From assembly GCA_021741355.1 (NCBI GenBank), contig JAIOXZ010000009.1:1-64000 (forward strand): a stretch of 64,000 nucleotides of DNA. Direction: 5' to 3'. Shown piece by piece: positions 34,586-44,139 of this stretch. This DNA is from Caulobacter sp. (GTDB taxonomy: Bacteria > Pseudomonadota > Alphaproteobacteria > Caulobacterales > Caulobacteraceae). Position numbers and translations under genes: made by a program. Under the pieces are notes generated by a model. The model saw only the letters and a program-made list of their open reading frames with translations, was not told where the DNA came from and searched no databases. Numbering within the stretch: the first letter of the stretch is position 1; each line of letters opens with the position of its first letter.

Positions 34586-35212
34586 GTGCTCACTGTCCAC
34601 CATCTCAATGAATCGCGCTCGCAGCGCATCCTCTGGCTGCTGGAGGAACTGGGCGCCCCCTACGAGATCAAGGTCTACGCCCGCGACGCGACCACCCGGC
34701 TGGCGCCGCCGGAGCTCAAGGCGATTCATCCGCTCGGCAAGTCGCCGGTCATCACCGACGGCGATCTGACGGTCATCGAGTCGGGCGCGATAATCGACTA
34801 CATCATCCGCAGGCACGGCGGCGGCCGGATGGCCCCGGCGGCGGGCACGGCCGACCACGAGGCCTACCTGCAGTGGCTGCACTACGGCGAGGGCAGCGCG
34901 ATGCTGCCGCTGATGCTGAGCATGTACGTCATGCGCCTGGGCGAGGCCGGTGCGCCGCTGCACCCGCGCATCGAGAGCGAGATCGCCAACCACATGTCCT
35001 ACCTCGAGGCCGCCCTCGAAGGCCGCGACTGGCTTATCGGCGACGGCCCGACCGGCGCCGACGCCCAGATGAGCTTCGTGCCTGAAGTGCTGAAGGCGTT
35101 CGGCAAGCTGGGCGCCTATCCGAACATGTCCGCCTGGATCGAGCGCATCCACGCCCGCCCGGCATGGCAGGCCGGGCTCGAAAAGGGCGGCCCGTATCTG
35201 ATGGGTCGGTAG
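34586..35212 (+). CDS. glutathione S-transferase family protein
   Basis: The 208-residue GST begins with VHHLNESRSQRILWLLEELG (thioredoxin-fold start, with the Ser of NESRSQ as the likely activating residue) and has HPLGKSPVITDGDLTVIESGAI, including the cis-Pro and glutathione-binding Glu-Ser. A helical C-terminal domain ends with the FGKLGAYPNMSAWIERIHARPAW segment. GTG 34586 with GGGGAA 6 bp upstream fits best; ATG 34550 would add 12 residues. Substrate unknown. Divergent from mcd. Confidence 0.88.
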   Translation: MLTVHHLNESRSQRILWLLEELGAPYEIKVYARDATTRLAPPELKAIHPLGKSPVITDGDLTVIESGAIIDYIIRRHGGGRMAPAAGTADHEAYLQWLHYGEGSAMLPLMLSMYVMRLGEAGAPLHPRIESEIANHMSYLEAALEGRDWLIGDGPTGADAQMSFVPEVLKAFGKLGAYPNMSAWIERIHARPAWQAGLEKGGPYLMGR

Positions 35213-35217
35213 TCGCC

Positions 35218-35297
35218 GGGGACATGTACCGAAGGTACGTGTCCCCTAAACCTGCAGAAACTCGATTGGGGGACACGTACCTTCGGTACATGTCCCC
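35218..35297. repeat. family A palindrome pair, copy 3
   Basis: Two inverted 29-bp palindromes at 35218-35246 and 35269-35297, each with GGGGACATGTACC/GGTACGTGTCCCC-type arms. It starts 5 bp after the GST stop and ends 2 bp before the stop codon of the convergent hydrolase, so it fills the whole intergenic gap. Confidence 0.88.
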
Positions 35298-35298
35298 G

Positions 35299-36072
35299 CT
35301 ACCCCAACCCCTCGTCGAGATATCCGTCGAGGAAGTCGAACACCGTGGCCTTGAGCAGGCCGTGGGGAATGGCGTTGAAGTGGTCGCAGCCCATCAGGCT
35401 GACCGCCTTGGCGCCGGGGATCAACTCGGCCAGGCCGTGGGGATCGCCGGCGAGCTCGTCCCGCGCGCCGGCCACCACCAGCGTCGGGGCGCCGATGGTC
35501 GCCACCTCGTCGCGCGTCACCGGCGCGCCGCGGCCGCGGGTGAAGGCGGCCAGCGCCAGCCGGTCTTCGCCCTGTTCATCAGCGAACTGACGGAAGCTTC
35601 TGAGCATCGGCTCGGTGATGCTGTCCGGGCTGTCGGCCTCCATGGCCAGCGCCATCGGGTCGCCCGGCGGCGGGGGATCAAAGAAAGCGCCGCCGACGCC
35701 GCCGAGGATCAGGTAGCCGACCCGCTCGCGCTCGCTGATCGCCAGCGACAGCGCCAGCCGGGCGCCCATCGAGTAGCCGAACACATTGGCCCATTCGACG
35801 CCGAGATGATCGAGCAGACCGGTGATGTCGCCCAGCAGGACGTCGCGCCCGTAGGCCGCCGGATCATGCGGCTTGCCGCTCTCGCCATGACCGCGCAGGT
35901 CGAGCGCGACCAGCCGCTGGCCGCGCTGGGCGATCGAGGCGTACCAGCCGGTGCGTTTCCACGCCTCCTGCCGGTTGGAGGAGAAGCCGTGAATCAGCAA
36001 CATCGGCGCGCCGTCGCCACCAGTGTCGTCGTAGGCGATCGAGACGCCGTCTGCGGCGGTGAAACTGGGCAT
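35299..36072 (-). CDS. alpha/beta-fold hydrolase
   Basis: The 257-residue protein shows the oxyanion-hole HGFSSN, the nucleophile elbow GYSMGARLAL (Ser about 101), the acid Asp near GARDELAG and the His near GCDHFNAI. DLRGHGESGKP is the usual beta-strand motif. No specific substrate can be inferred. Transcribed away from thrS's downstream end, with family D repeats upstream. Confidence 0.88.
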   Translation of the reverse strand: MPSFTAADGVSIAYDDTGGDGAPMLLIHGFSSNRQEAWKRTGWYASIAQRGQRLVALDLRGHGESGKPHDPAAYGRDVLLGDITGLLDHLGVEWANVFGYSMGARLALSLAISERERVGYLILGGVGGAFFDPPPPGDPMALAMEADSPDSITEPMLRSFRQFADEQGEDRLALAAFTRGRGAPVTRDEVATIGAPTLVVAGARDELAGDPHGLAELIPGAKAVSLMGCDHFNAIPHGLLKATVFDFLDGYLDEGLG

Positions 36073-36156
36073 CCGGGGTAGTCCCCTCCCCGCGCGACTC
36101 TCTTGGGACCCGCAAGTAACAGGGTGGCGCGTGACGGGCGGGGGTCAAGCGAATTT

Positions 36157-36312
36157 CCCTTCTCCCCTTGCGGGGGAAGGTGGCCTGCGGAGCAGGTCGG
36201 ATGAGGGGGCGCGCCGACGATCACCAATTGAAGAGAGGCCGAAACGGCGTCAGCCGCTCGACCCCTCATCCGTCAGGCTTCGCCTGACACCTTCTCCCGC
36301 AAGGGGAGAAGG
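36157..36312. repeat. family D inverted-repeat pair, copy 2
   Basis: The left arm 36157-36209 (CCCTTCTCCCCTTGCGGGGG and a GGATGAGGGG block) and right arm 36262-36312 (CCCCTCATCC then CACCTTCTCCCGCAAGGGG) are inverted copies. The closest relative is at 2946-3102. It lies between the hydrolase start and the thrS stop. Confidence 0.82.
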
Positions 36313-36318
36313 AACAGA

Positions 36319-38238
36319 CTATCGCAGGTCCGGCGGCGTCGCTTCCTCAGTCAGGATGCGGATCGCCTCCTCGACCGAGACCACCGTCTGGTCCTGCGAG
36401 CCGAGCCGGCGGATGGCGACCGTGCCCTCCTCGGCCTCCTTGCGGCCGACGACGGCGATCGCCGGCACCTTGGCGACGCTGTGCTCGCGGATCTTGTAGC
36501 CGACCTTCTCGTTGCGCAGGTCGGTCTCGACCCGCAGGCCGGCCGCACGGAACTTCGCGGCCACCTGCTCGGCATAGTCGTCGGCTTCCGAGACGATGGT
36601 CGTGACCACCGCCTGGACCGGCGAAAGCCACATCGGGAAGCGACCCGCGTAGTTCTCGATCATGATGCCGATGAACCGCTCGAACGATCCGAGGATCGCC
36701 CGGTGCAGCATGACGGGCCGCTGCTTGGAGCCGTCCTCGGCGATGTATTCGGCGCCGAGCCGCTCGGGCAGCACATAGTCGAGCTGCAGCGTGCCGCAGG
36801 TCCACTCCCGGCCGATGGCGTCCTGGACGATGAAGTCGAGCTTGGGCGCATAGAAGGCGCCGTCCCCCTCGGCGATCACCGGCGTGACGCCGGCGAGCCG
36901 CGCAGCCTCGGCCAGCATGCCCTCGGCCCGGTCCCAGAATTCGTCCGAGCCGGCGCGGTTTTCCGGCCGCGTGGCCAGGGCGATGTACTTCGTCTCCATG
37001 CCGAGGTCGGCATGGATCATCTTCGTCAGCCGGATAAACCGTTCCGTCTCGTCGACGATCTGGTCCTCGCGGCAGAAGATGTGGGCGTCATCCTGGGTAA
37101 AGGCGCGCACCCGCATCAGGCCGTGCAGGGCGCCGGACGGCTCGTAGCGGTGACAGGCGCCGAACTCGGCCATGCGCATCGGCAGCTCCTTGTAGGAGCG
37201 CTGGCCGACATTCCAGATCTGCACGTGGCCGGGACAGTTCATCGGCTTGAGCGAGAGCGTCTCGCCCTCGACCGTCTCGCAGACGAACATGTTGGGCCGG
37301 TACTTTTCCCAGTGGCCGGAGTCTTCCCAGAAGGTCCGCTCCAGCACCTGGGGCGTCTTCACCTCGATGTAGCCGGCCGTGTCGAGCCGGCGGCGCATGT
37401 AGGCCTCCAGCGTGCGCCACAGCTGCCAGCCCTTCGGGTGCCAGAACACCATCCCCCGGCCCTCTTCCTGCATGTGGAAGAGGTCCATCGACCGGCCCAG
37501 CTTGCGATGGTCGCGCTTCTCGGCCTCCTCGACACGCAGCAGGTAGGCGGCGAGGTCCTCGGGCGTGGCCCAGGCCGTGCCGTAGATGCGCTGCAGCTGG
37601 GCGTTGGCCTGGTCACCGCGCCAGTAGGCGCCGGCCAGCTTCGTCAGCTTGAACGCCTTTCCGACATGCTTCGTCGACGGCAGGTGCGGGCCGCGACAGA
37701 GGTCGGCCCACTTGCCCTGGCGATAGAGCGTCACGTCCTGGTCGGCCGGGATGCCCTCGATGATCTCGGCCTTGTAGGCCTCACCAATCGCCTTGAAGTG
37801 GGCGATGGCCTCGTCGCGCTCCCAGACCTCGCGGACGATCTTCTCGTCGCGGTCGACGATCTCGGCCATGCGCTTTTCGATGGCGGCGAAGTCATCGGTG
37901 CTGAACGGCTCGTCGCGGGCGAAGTCGTAGTAGAAGCCGTCCTCGACGTTCGGGCCGATGGTCACCTGCGTGCCGGGGAACAGCTCCTGCACGGCTTCGG
38001 CCAGCACGTGGGCCGTGTCGTGGCGGATGGTGTCGAGGGCGTCGGGGTCATTGCGGTCGACGAACTCGACCTTGCCGCCGCCGGGCAGCGGGCGGTCGAA
38101 GTCGAGCAGCTGGCCGTCGAGACGGACCAGCAGCGTGCGCTTGGCGAGCGAGGGCGAGATGGCCGTGGCCACGTCGCGGCCGCTGGAGCCTTGCGGATAC
38201 TGACGGACAGAGCCGTCGGGGAAAATCAGGTCGATCAT
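36319..38238 (-). CDS. thrS: threonine-tRNA ligase
   Basis: The 639-residue class II synthetase has a TGS domain (1-60), the editing domain with [16 protein letters not shown] (HxxxH) and the CRGPHLPST segment, and the catalytic core with motif 2 [17 protein letters not shown] and a zinc site ([15 protein letters not shown]). The C-terminal anticodon domain begins about residue 535. The yidD stop and thrS start overlap by 4 bp (ATGA arrangement in minus direction). Confidence 0.97.
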   Translation of the reverse strand: MIDLIFPDGSVRQYPQGSSGRDVATAISPSLAKRTLLVRLDGQLLDFDRPLPGGGKVEFVDRNDPDALDTIRHDTAHVLAEAVQELFPGTQVTIGPNVEDGFYYDFARDEPFSTDDFAAIEKRMAEIVDRDEKIVREVWERDEAIAHFKAIGEAYKAEIIEGIPADQDVTLYRQGKWADLCRGPHLPSTKHVGKAFKLTKLAGAYWRGDQANAQLQRIYGTAWATPEDLAAYLLRVEEAEKRDHRKLGRSMDLFHMQEEGRGMVFWHPKGWQLWRTLEAYMRRRLDTAGYIEVKTPQVLERTFWEDSGHWEKYRPNMFVCETVEGETLSLKPMNCPGHVQIWNVGQRSYKELPMRMAEFGACHRYEPSGALHGLMRVRAFTQDDAHIFCREDQIVDETERFIRLTKMIHADLGMETKYIALATRPENRAGSDEFWDRAEGMLAEAARLAGVTPVIAEGDGAFYAPKLDFIVQDAIGREWTCGTLQLDYVLPERLGAEYIAEDGSKQRPVMLHRAILGSFERFIGIMIENYAGRFPMWLSPVQAVVTTIVSEADDYAEQVAAKFRAAGLRVETDLRNEKVGYKIREHSVAKVPAIAVVGRKEAEEGTVAIRRLGSQDQTVVSVEEAIRILTEEATPPDLR

Positions 38239-38474
38239 AGCGGTTCACACTTTCGCGGCGGCACCGGATCAAATCCGGAGCGGCCCCAGGGATGGCAGCT
38301 GCACAGACGTTTCGTGGCGAGCCAGCCGCCGCGAACCGGTCCGTGCGTGATCAGGGCCTCGCGCGCATAGTCCGAACAGGTCGGAAGAAAGCGGCACTGG
38401 CGTCCGATCCACGGGGACAGCGTGAGCTTGTAGGCGCGGTGCGCCAGCGTAACGCTGCGTTCGTAGAGGGTCAT
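38235..38474 (-). CDS. yidD: membrane protein insertion efficiency factor YidD
   Basis: The 79-residue product shows the family core [23 protein letters not shown] and [24 protein letters not shown], with the conserved Cys positions. YidD is a small membrane-associated protein helping YidC-dependent insertion. Here it lies between the IscU-like gene and thrS rather than beside rnpA and yidC. Its end overlaps the thrS start by 4 bp. Confidence 0.94.
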   Translation of the reverse strand: MTLYERSVTLAHRAYKLTLSPWIGRQCRFLPTCSDYAREALITHGPVRGGWLATKRLCSCHPWGRSGFDPVPPRKCEPL

Positions 38475-38532
38475 GCCGACACGAGGGTGGGTGAACGAGT
38501 CCCGGCGCTTATCGACGCGCCAGCGCGCGCGA

Positions 38533-38985
38533 TCAAGCCGCGTCGGCGCCGCTAGTTCGTGTTCCGGCCTGTTGGACAGCCGCGACGGCGGCCTCGAACG
38601 CCAGGAGCGTCGAAGCGTGTCTCGCGGGATAGTCCTTCACGGGCGCCAGCACGGCCAGATCCTCAAACCGTCCGGTCGGCGCGGGGCCGCCGGACTTCAA
38701 CATCGTGGAAAGCTGATCGCGCGCGGTTGAGATTTCGTCAAGTCCGGCGCCGATGACGTTGGCGCCCAGCACCGCCGCGGACGCCTGTCCCAGCGCGCAG
38801 GCCTGGACGTCCTGCGCGAAGGCGGAGACCTTGCCGGACGGGTCCAGATCGACGTCGACGACGATCTTGCTGCCGCACAGCTTGGCCACCTTCTCCGCCG
38901 ACCCCTGCGGCGCGGCCAGCCGCCCCGCGAGCGGCATGTTGGCCGCCAGGGTGAGGATGCGGGCGCTGTAGAGGTCGTCGATCAT
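38533..38985 (-). CDS. IscU/NifU-type iron-sulfur cluster scaffold protein
   Basis: The 150-residue product starts [17 protein letters not shown] and has Cys in [13 protein letters not shown] and in [15 protein letters not shown], matching the Cys positions of IscU-like scaffolds. The Asp near GAGLDEI is family typical. It probably assembles clusters for the Suf system. The start at 38985 is chosen as the first family residue; an upstream frame to 39123 has no similarity. No purine-rich ribosome site precedes it, so it may be leaderless. It is 58 bp upstream of yidD. Confidence 0.8.
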   Translation of the reverse strand: MIDDLYSARILTLAANMPLAGRLAAPQGSAEKVAKLCGSKIVVDVDLDPSGKVSAFAQDVQACALGQASAAVLGANVIGAGLDEISTARDQLSTMLKSGGPAPTGRFEDLAVLAPVKDYPARHASTLLAFEAAVAAVQQAGTRTSGADAA

Positions 38986-39143
38986 GGGAGGGGATATAGC
39001 AACTGCAGCGGGGACATGCACCGCACTGCATCCTCTGCCGCCTGGGAGGGGAGCGAAGGGGTTCCAGAAACTGTGGCGGCGGGGTGCGCTAAGGGTGGGA
39101 AGCGGACGTTGCCTTCGAACCACGGAGCGGAGACGATGCCAGC

Positions 39144-39344
39144 ATGGCTCTATCGATCAAATTAGTTGAAGGCCGTTTATATATCGCCAAGGCAACGCCG
39201 CCTCACGTGTCCGAGCTTTGGGAGGCGTCGCAACCCTCAACGGTCGATCACATAGTCTCCGAACTCCGAGAGCGAGGCTGCCACCAAACGGACATCGGCG
39301 ATGCATTCTATGAAGCTGATCCCGATTGGCCAACGAAGCGATAG
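39144..39344 (+). CDS. hypothetical 66-residue protein in a low-GC patch
   Basis: I do not recognise the family. The product begins MALSIKLVEGRLYIAKATPP and has an acidic, Trp-containing C-terminus (FYEADPDWPTKR). Codon use and GC (near 55%) differ from neighbours, which suggests recent acquisition. A weak GGAG lies 11 bp before the start, so expression is uncertain. The IscU-like gene runs the other way. Confidence 0.4.
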   Translation: MALSIKLVEGRLYIAKATPPHVSELWEASQPSTVDHIVSELRERGCHQTDIGDAFYEADPDWPTKR

Positions 39345-39771
39345 CCTTGTGGTCACTTCCTAGGAATTCATCGATTGGTTCAAATGGAACGCGCAGTACC
39401 TTTCGATTTGCGTCGAGAGGCAAGCCGTCGAGGCCACCACCACTTCCGACATTCGCCGGGTAAATGCAGTCCCCCTTTCTCCCCGCTCATCCTCGCGGAA
39501 GCGAGGACCCAGGTTTGCGGCCGGTGCACTCACCTCAAGGGATGTCTGGCGCCGGGCCTGGAGGATAGAACTGATCGAGAGGACCCATCACGGCTGGCGG
39601 GATCTGTATCCGGGCATTTGCTGAGCGCACCCCGCTCACCTCGCCGAGGCAAGAACCCGGTTCATTCGATGAAGCGGCTCATCGCGATGTTGGCGAACGG
39701 CGACCGCCGTGCGTGCACCGGCGGTAAACCTGGGTCCTCGCTTCCGCGAGGATGAGCGGAATGGAGGGGAG
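39345..39771. repeat. 427-bp non-coding region holding a 47-bp inverted repeat
   Basis: Inverted arms at 39483-39529 and 39713-39759 share CCGCTCATCCTCGCGGAAGC and GAGGACCCAGGTTT with two or three mismatches over 47 bp. An internal partial copy is near 39629-39662 (CCCCGCTCACCTCGCCGAGG). The unit is about 277 bp end to end and has no gene, giving it the look of a miniature element. No target duplication was identified. Confidence 0.7.
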
Positions 39772-40221
39772 CTACTTCCGCGCCGCCCACAGCGCTTCTG
39801 ACCGCTGCTTGAGCACCGCATTCATCGCTTCAAACCCGTCGATGATCGGGCGACGCAGGCGCTTGGCCACAGACCCGCCCAGCAGGCCGTCGAAGATTTC
39901 GCCGTTGTTGAAGATGACGTTTTCCTCGCCCATCTTCTCGATCTCGAGGAAGCGCACGGTCCGCACCCAGCCGCGCAGGGCGTCCAGCCGCCAGTGGATG
40001 TGGTCATAGGGCGCCCAGTCGAGGATCACCGGATTGATCGTCCGCGGCTTTTCACCGGGTAGCGCCAGCTCGACCGTCCAGCGGTTGCCGATCCGGATCT
40101 CGCCCTGCGCCCGCGGATAGATCGGGTTCCAGTCCGCCCAGCCGGGAATGTCCGACAGGATCTCCCAGACGATCTCGTCGGGAGCCTGGATGCCGATGCG
40201 ACGTTCGAGTTTTACTGCCAT
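39772..40221 (-). CDS. SRPBCC-fold (START/polyketide cyclase-like) protein
   Basis: The 149-residue protein begins MAVKLERRIGIQAPDEIVWEI and continues LSDIPGWADWNPIYPRAQGE, the standard opening of this lipid-binding cavity family. The later WRLDALRGWVRTVRFLEI block supports it. It is probably cytosolic and binds a hydrophobic ligand. Ribosome site GGAACGGAA precedes the ATG at 40221. The longer open frame to 40440 is non-coding repeat. Confidence 0.83.
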   Translation of the reverse strand: MAVKLERRIGIQAPDEIVWEILSDIPGWADWNPIYPRAQGEIRIGNRWTVELALPGEKPRTINPVILDWAPYDHIHWRLDALRGWVRTVRFLEIEKMGEENVIFNNGEIFDGLLGGSVAKRLRRPIIDGFEAMNAVLKQRSEALWAARK

Positions 40222-40258
40222 TTCCGTTCCGGGGCCGTGCTTGGAAAACCGTATTCTG

Positions 40259-40412
40259 CCCCCTTCCCCCTCGATGGGGGAAGGGTCGGGGATGGGGGTG
40301 AGTGCAGGGTTTTGCGGAATGGGCTCGGGAGGCTCGGCGCCCATCCGGATCTTACAGCCAACTTTCGCGGCTGCACCCCCAACCCTGCCCTTCCCCCATT
40401 GAGGGGGAAGGG
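40259..40412. repeat. family D-like inverted-repeat pair, copy 4
   Basis: Arms CCCTTCCCCCTCGATGGGGG...GGTG (left, 40259-40301) and CACCCCCAACCCTGCCC...CCCATTGAGGGGG (right, 40373-40412) are inverted, and each contains its own hairpin. It sits between the SRPBCC gene and the end of cysS. Confidence 0.72.
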
Positions 40413-40415
40413 TTC

Positions 40416-41798
<1,383 letters not shown>

Positions 41799-41964
41799 GT
41801 CCGTCTGACGTTGGGTAAGAGCTTGCCGGGTCGGCTAATGGCCCCATATAGCTTTCAGGCGCGGGCGAGGCCACGGTCCGTCGCGCTGTGAATGGGGTGG
41901 CACGCGTCATTCCGGAGCGACAGGCGCTCCGGCGCAACTCAGCCCCGGGAAGACCCTCTCGAAC

Positions 41965-42597
41965 ATGGACGCCATGAGCCGCGAGCGAACCCTGATCGGC
42001 GGCGCCGGTCTTGATCTTGAACCCGCCAAGCGCCCGACGCGCGAAGAGGCGATGGAAGCTGTCCGGACCCTGATCGCCTGGTCCGGCGACGATCCCCGCC
42101 GCGAGGGTGTGATCGACACGCCCAAGCGCGTGGTCGACGCCTACGGCGAATGGTTCGAAGGCTACGCCGCCGACCCGGCCAAGGAGCTGAGCCGCACCTT
42201 CGAGGACGTGCAGGGCTACGACGACATCGTCATGCTGCGCGAGATCGAGGTGGAGAGCCACTGCGAGCACCACATGGCGCCGTTCCTCGGCAAGGCCTAC
42301 GTCGCCTACATGCCGACCAACCGCGTCGTCGGCATCAGCAAGATCGCGCGCGTGGTCGAGATCTTCGCCCGCCGCCTGCAGACCCAGGAAACCATGACCC
42401 AGCAGATCACCGACGCGATCTGCGACAGCCTCAAGCCCGCCGGCGTGGCGGTGCTGATCGACGCGGCCCACCAGTGCATGACCACGCGCGGCGTGCACCA
42501 CCGGCACGTGACCACGATCACCACCCAGTTCCGCGGCGTGTTCAAGACCGACGCGACCCTGCGCCAGCGGTTCCTCGACTTCGTGAACCGGGGCTAA
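41965..42597 (+). CDS. folE: GTP cyclohydrolase I
   Basis: The 210-residue enzyme makes dihydroneopterin triphosphate, the first step of folate synthesis. It shows VESHCEHHMAPFLGKAYVAY (zinc Cys and His), YMPTNRVVGISKIARVVE, RRLQTQETMTQQI and HQCMTTRGVHH (second zinc Cys). An ATG at 41974 is an alternative start. Family A palindromes start 8 bp after the stop. Confidence 0.97.
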   Translation: MDAMSRERTLIGGAGLDLEPAKRPTREEAMEAVRTLIAWSGDDPRREGVIDTPKRVVDAYGEWFEGYAADPAKELSRTFEDVQGYDDIVMLREIEVESHCEHHMAPFLGKAYVAYMPTNRVVGISKIARVVEIFARRLQTQETMTQQITDAICDSLKPAGVAVLIDAAHQCMTTRGVHHRHVTTITTQFRGVFKTDATLRQRFLDFVNRG

Positions 42598-42604
42598 GCC
42601 GCCC

Positions 42605-42681
42605 GGGGACATGTACCGAAGGTACGTGTCCCCTAATCACGCTGCTGGTTTGGGGGACACGTACCTGCGGTACATGTCCCC
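42605..42681. repeat. family A palindrome pair, copy 4, overlapping the DUF817 gene end
   Basis: Palindromes at 42605-42633 and 42653-42681 face each other between folE and the convergent DUF817 gene. The DUF817 frame reads through the whole second palindrome and stops at 42633-42635, beside the first. So the last 16 or so residues are encoded by repeat DNA. Confidence 0.88.
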
Positions 42682-43517
42682 TTCGGCCTGTGCACCAGTG
42701 ACACCAGCACGAAGCTCAGCAGCATCAGCAGGTACCAGCTGCCGAGCTTGGCGACGCTGACCGGCTTCCAGCCGTCCGCCTGCGCCGGATAGACCCAGGC
42801 GTTGGCCAGGGTGGCGAGGTTCTCGGCGATCCAGATGAACGCGGCCACCAGCAGGAACCCGAGCAGCATCGGCATCCGCCGCGCCACGCGGTCGGGCGTG
42901 AAGCTGAACCCCGACCGGCCGAAGATCGCCGCTGACACCACGAACAGCGGCCAGCGCAGGTCCTGCATGTAATGGTGGCTGAAGAAGTTCAGGTAGGCCG
43001 CCACCGCCAGCGCCCAGGTCGTCCAGACCGGCGGATAGTCCTCGAACCGCACATCGAACAGTCGCCAGGCCCGCGCGATGTAGCTGCCGACGCAGGCGTA
43101 CATGAACCCCGAGAACAGCGGCACGCCGCCGATCCGCATCAGGCTCTGCTCCGGGTAAGTCCAGGATCCGTGCGCGGTCTTGAACAGCTCCATGATCGTG
43201 CCGACGACATGGAAGATCAGGATCACCAGCGCCTCCTCCGGCCGCTCCAGCCGCAGGGCCAGCAGACTGAACTGGATGGTCAGGGCCGCGACCACCAGGA
43301 AATCGTAGCGGTGCAGCGCCGCGTCGGCCGGCCACCACAGGCGGGTGCCGATCAGCAATGCCAGCATCAGCCCGCCGAACAGGCAGGCCCAGGCCTGCTT
43401 CAGCCCGAACAGCAGGAACTCGAACGCCCACCCGCGCCAGCGCGACCGTGCCGCCCAGGGCCGCACGCGCCCGTCCATCGCCGCCACCAGCGCCTTGATG
43501 CGGTCGTTGAGGTTCAT
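42633..43517 (-). CDS. DUF817 integral membrane protein with repeat-encoded C-terminus
   Basis: The 294-residue protein has about eight membrane segments and DUF817 hallmarks such as [19 protein letters not shown], then [19 protein letters not shown], and [13 protein letters not shown]. Function unknown. The start is 43517 ([17 protein letters not shown]). The terminal [10 protein letters not shown]-like peptide is translated from a family A palindrome, so the original end is probably near VSLVHRPKG. It is divergent from hisI with 42 bp between starts. Confidence 0.85.
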   Translation of the reverse strand: MNLNDRIKALVAAMDGRVRPWAARSRWRGWAFEFLLFGLKQAWACLFGGLMLALLIGTRLWWPADAALHRYDFLVVAALTIQFSLLALRLERPEEALVILIFHVVGTIMELFKTAHGSWTYPEQSLMRIGGVPLFSGFMYACVGSYIARAWRLFDVRFEDYPPVWTTWALAVAAYLNFFSHHYMQDLRWPLFVVSAAIFGRSGFSFTPDRVARRMPMLLGFLLVAAFIWIAENLATLANAWVYPAQADGWKPVSVAKLGSWYLLMLLSFVLVSLVHRPKGTCTAGTCPPNQQRD

Positions 43518-43559
43518 ATCCCTCTGGCCCGATCCGTCTGGAGAGGGCCATATGCGCCC

Positions 43560-43961
43560 ATGACCAAGCCCCTTTTCCCCACCGCCCCGGACACCGCCGC
43601 CCTCGAGCGCGGCGCGGTGCTGGCCCCGCGCTTCGACGCCGCCGGCCTGGTCGCCGCCGTGGCCCAGCATGCGGACACCGGCGAGGTGCTGATGCTGGCC
43701 TGGATGAATGCGGAAGCGCTCAAACTGACCCTCGAGACCGGACAGGCGCACTACTTCAGCCGCTCACGGAACGCCCTGTGGAAGAAGGGCGAGACCAGCG
43801 GCCAGCTGCAGGACGTCGTCGAACTGCGCGTCGACTGCGACCAGGACGCGGTGCTCATAAGGGTCCGTCCGCGCGGAGACGGCGGCGCCTGCCACGTGGG
43901 CTTCCGGTCGTGTTTCTATCGTGTGGCGGTGCAGGGCGGGGCGCTGGCGGAGCGGGTATAG
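43560..43961 (+). CDS. hisI: phosphoribosyl-AMP cyclohydrolase
   Basis: The 133-residue zinc and magnesium enzyme catalyses the third step of histidine biosynthesis. It has [17 protein letters not shown], then [18 protein letters not shown], then [12 protein letters not shown] and [11 protein letters not shown], including the metal-binding Asp and Cys residues. No HisE domain is fused, and no other his gene is nearby. The start codon at 43560 gives MTKPLFP. Confidence 0.95.
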   Translation: MTKPLFPTAPDTAALERGAVLAPRFDAAGLVAAVAQHADTGEVLMLAWMNAEALKLTLETGQAHYFSRSRNALWKKGETSGQLQDVVELRVDCDQDAVLIRVRPRGDGGACHVGFRSCFYRVAVQGGALAERV

Positions 43962-43983
43962 GGCGCCCTCACCCATCTTCACC

Positions 43984-44111
43984 CCGTCATCGTCGGGCTT
44001 GTCCCGACGACCCATGAACACCGTCTTCGCGGAAGGACGCGCGGCGAGGCCCGCGCCAGGATCTGGTCTGTCCGTGCGCATGGGTCCTCGGGACAAGCCC
44101 GAGGATGACGG
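43984..44111. repeat. family B-like inverted-repeat pair, copy 3
   Basis: The left arm (43984-44016) reads CGTCATCGTCGGGCTTGTCC then CGACGACCCATG. The right arm (44079-44111) has CATGGGTCCTCGGGACAAGC and CCGAGGATGACGG. The layout and spacing equal those of copies at 11894 and 25977 though the core base pairs differ (compensated changes). Lies between convergent hisI and phoD. Confidence 0.78.
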
Positions 44112-44139
44112 CTTTGGATGTGCCGGGATGAGCGGAGAG

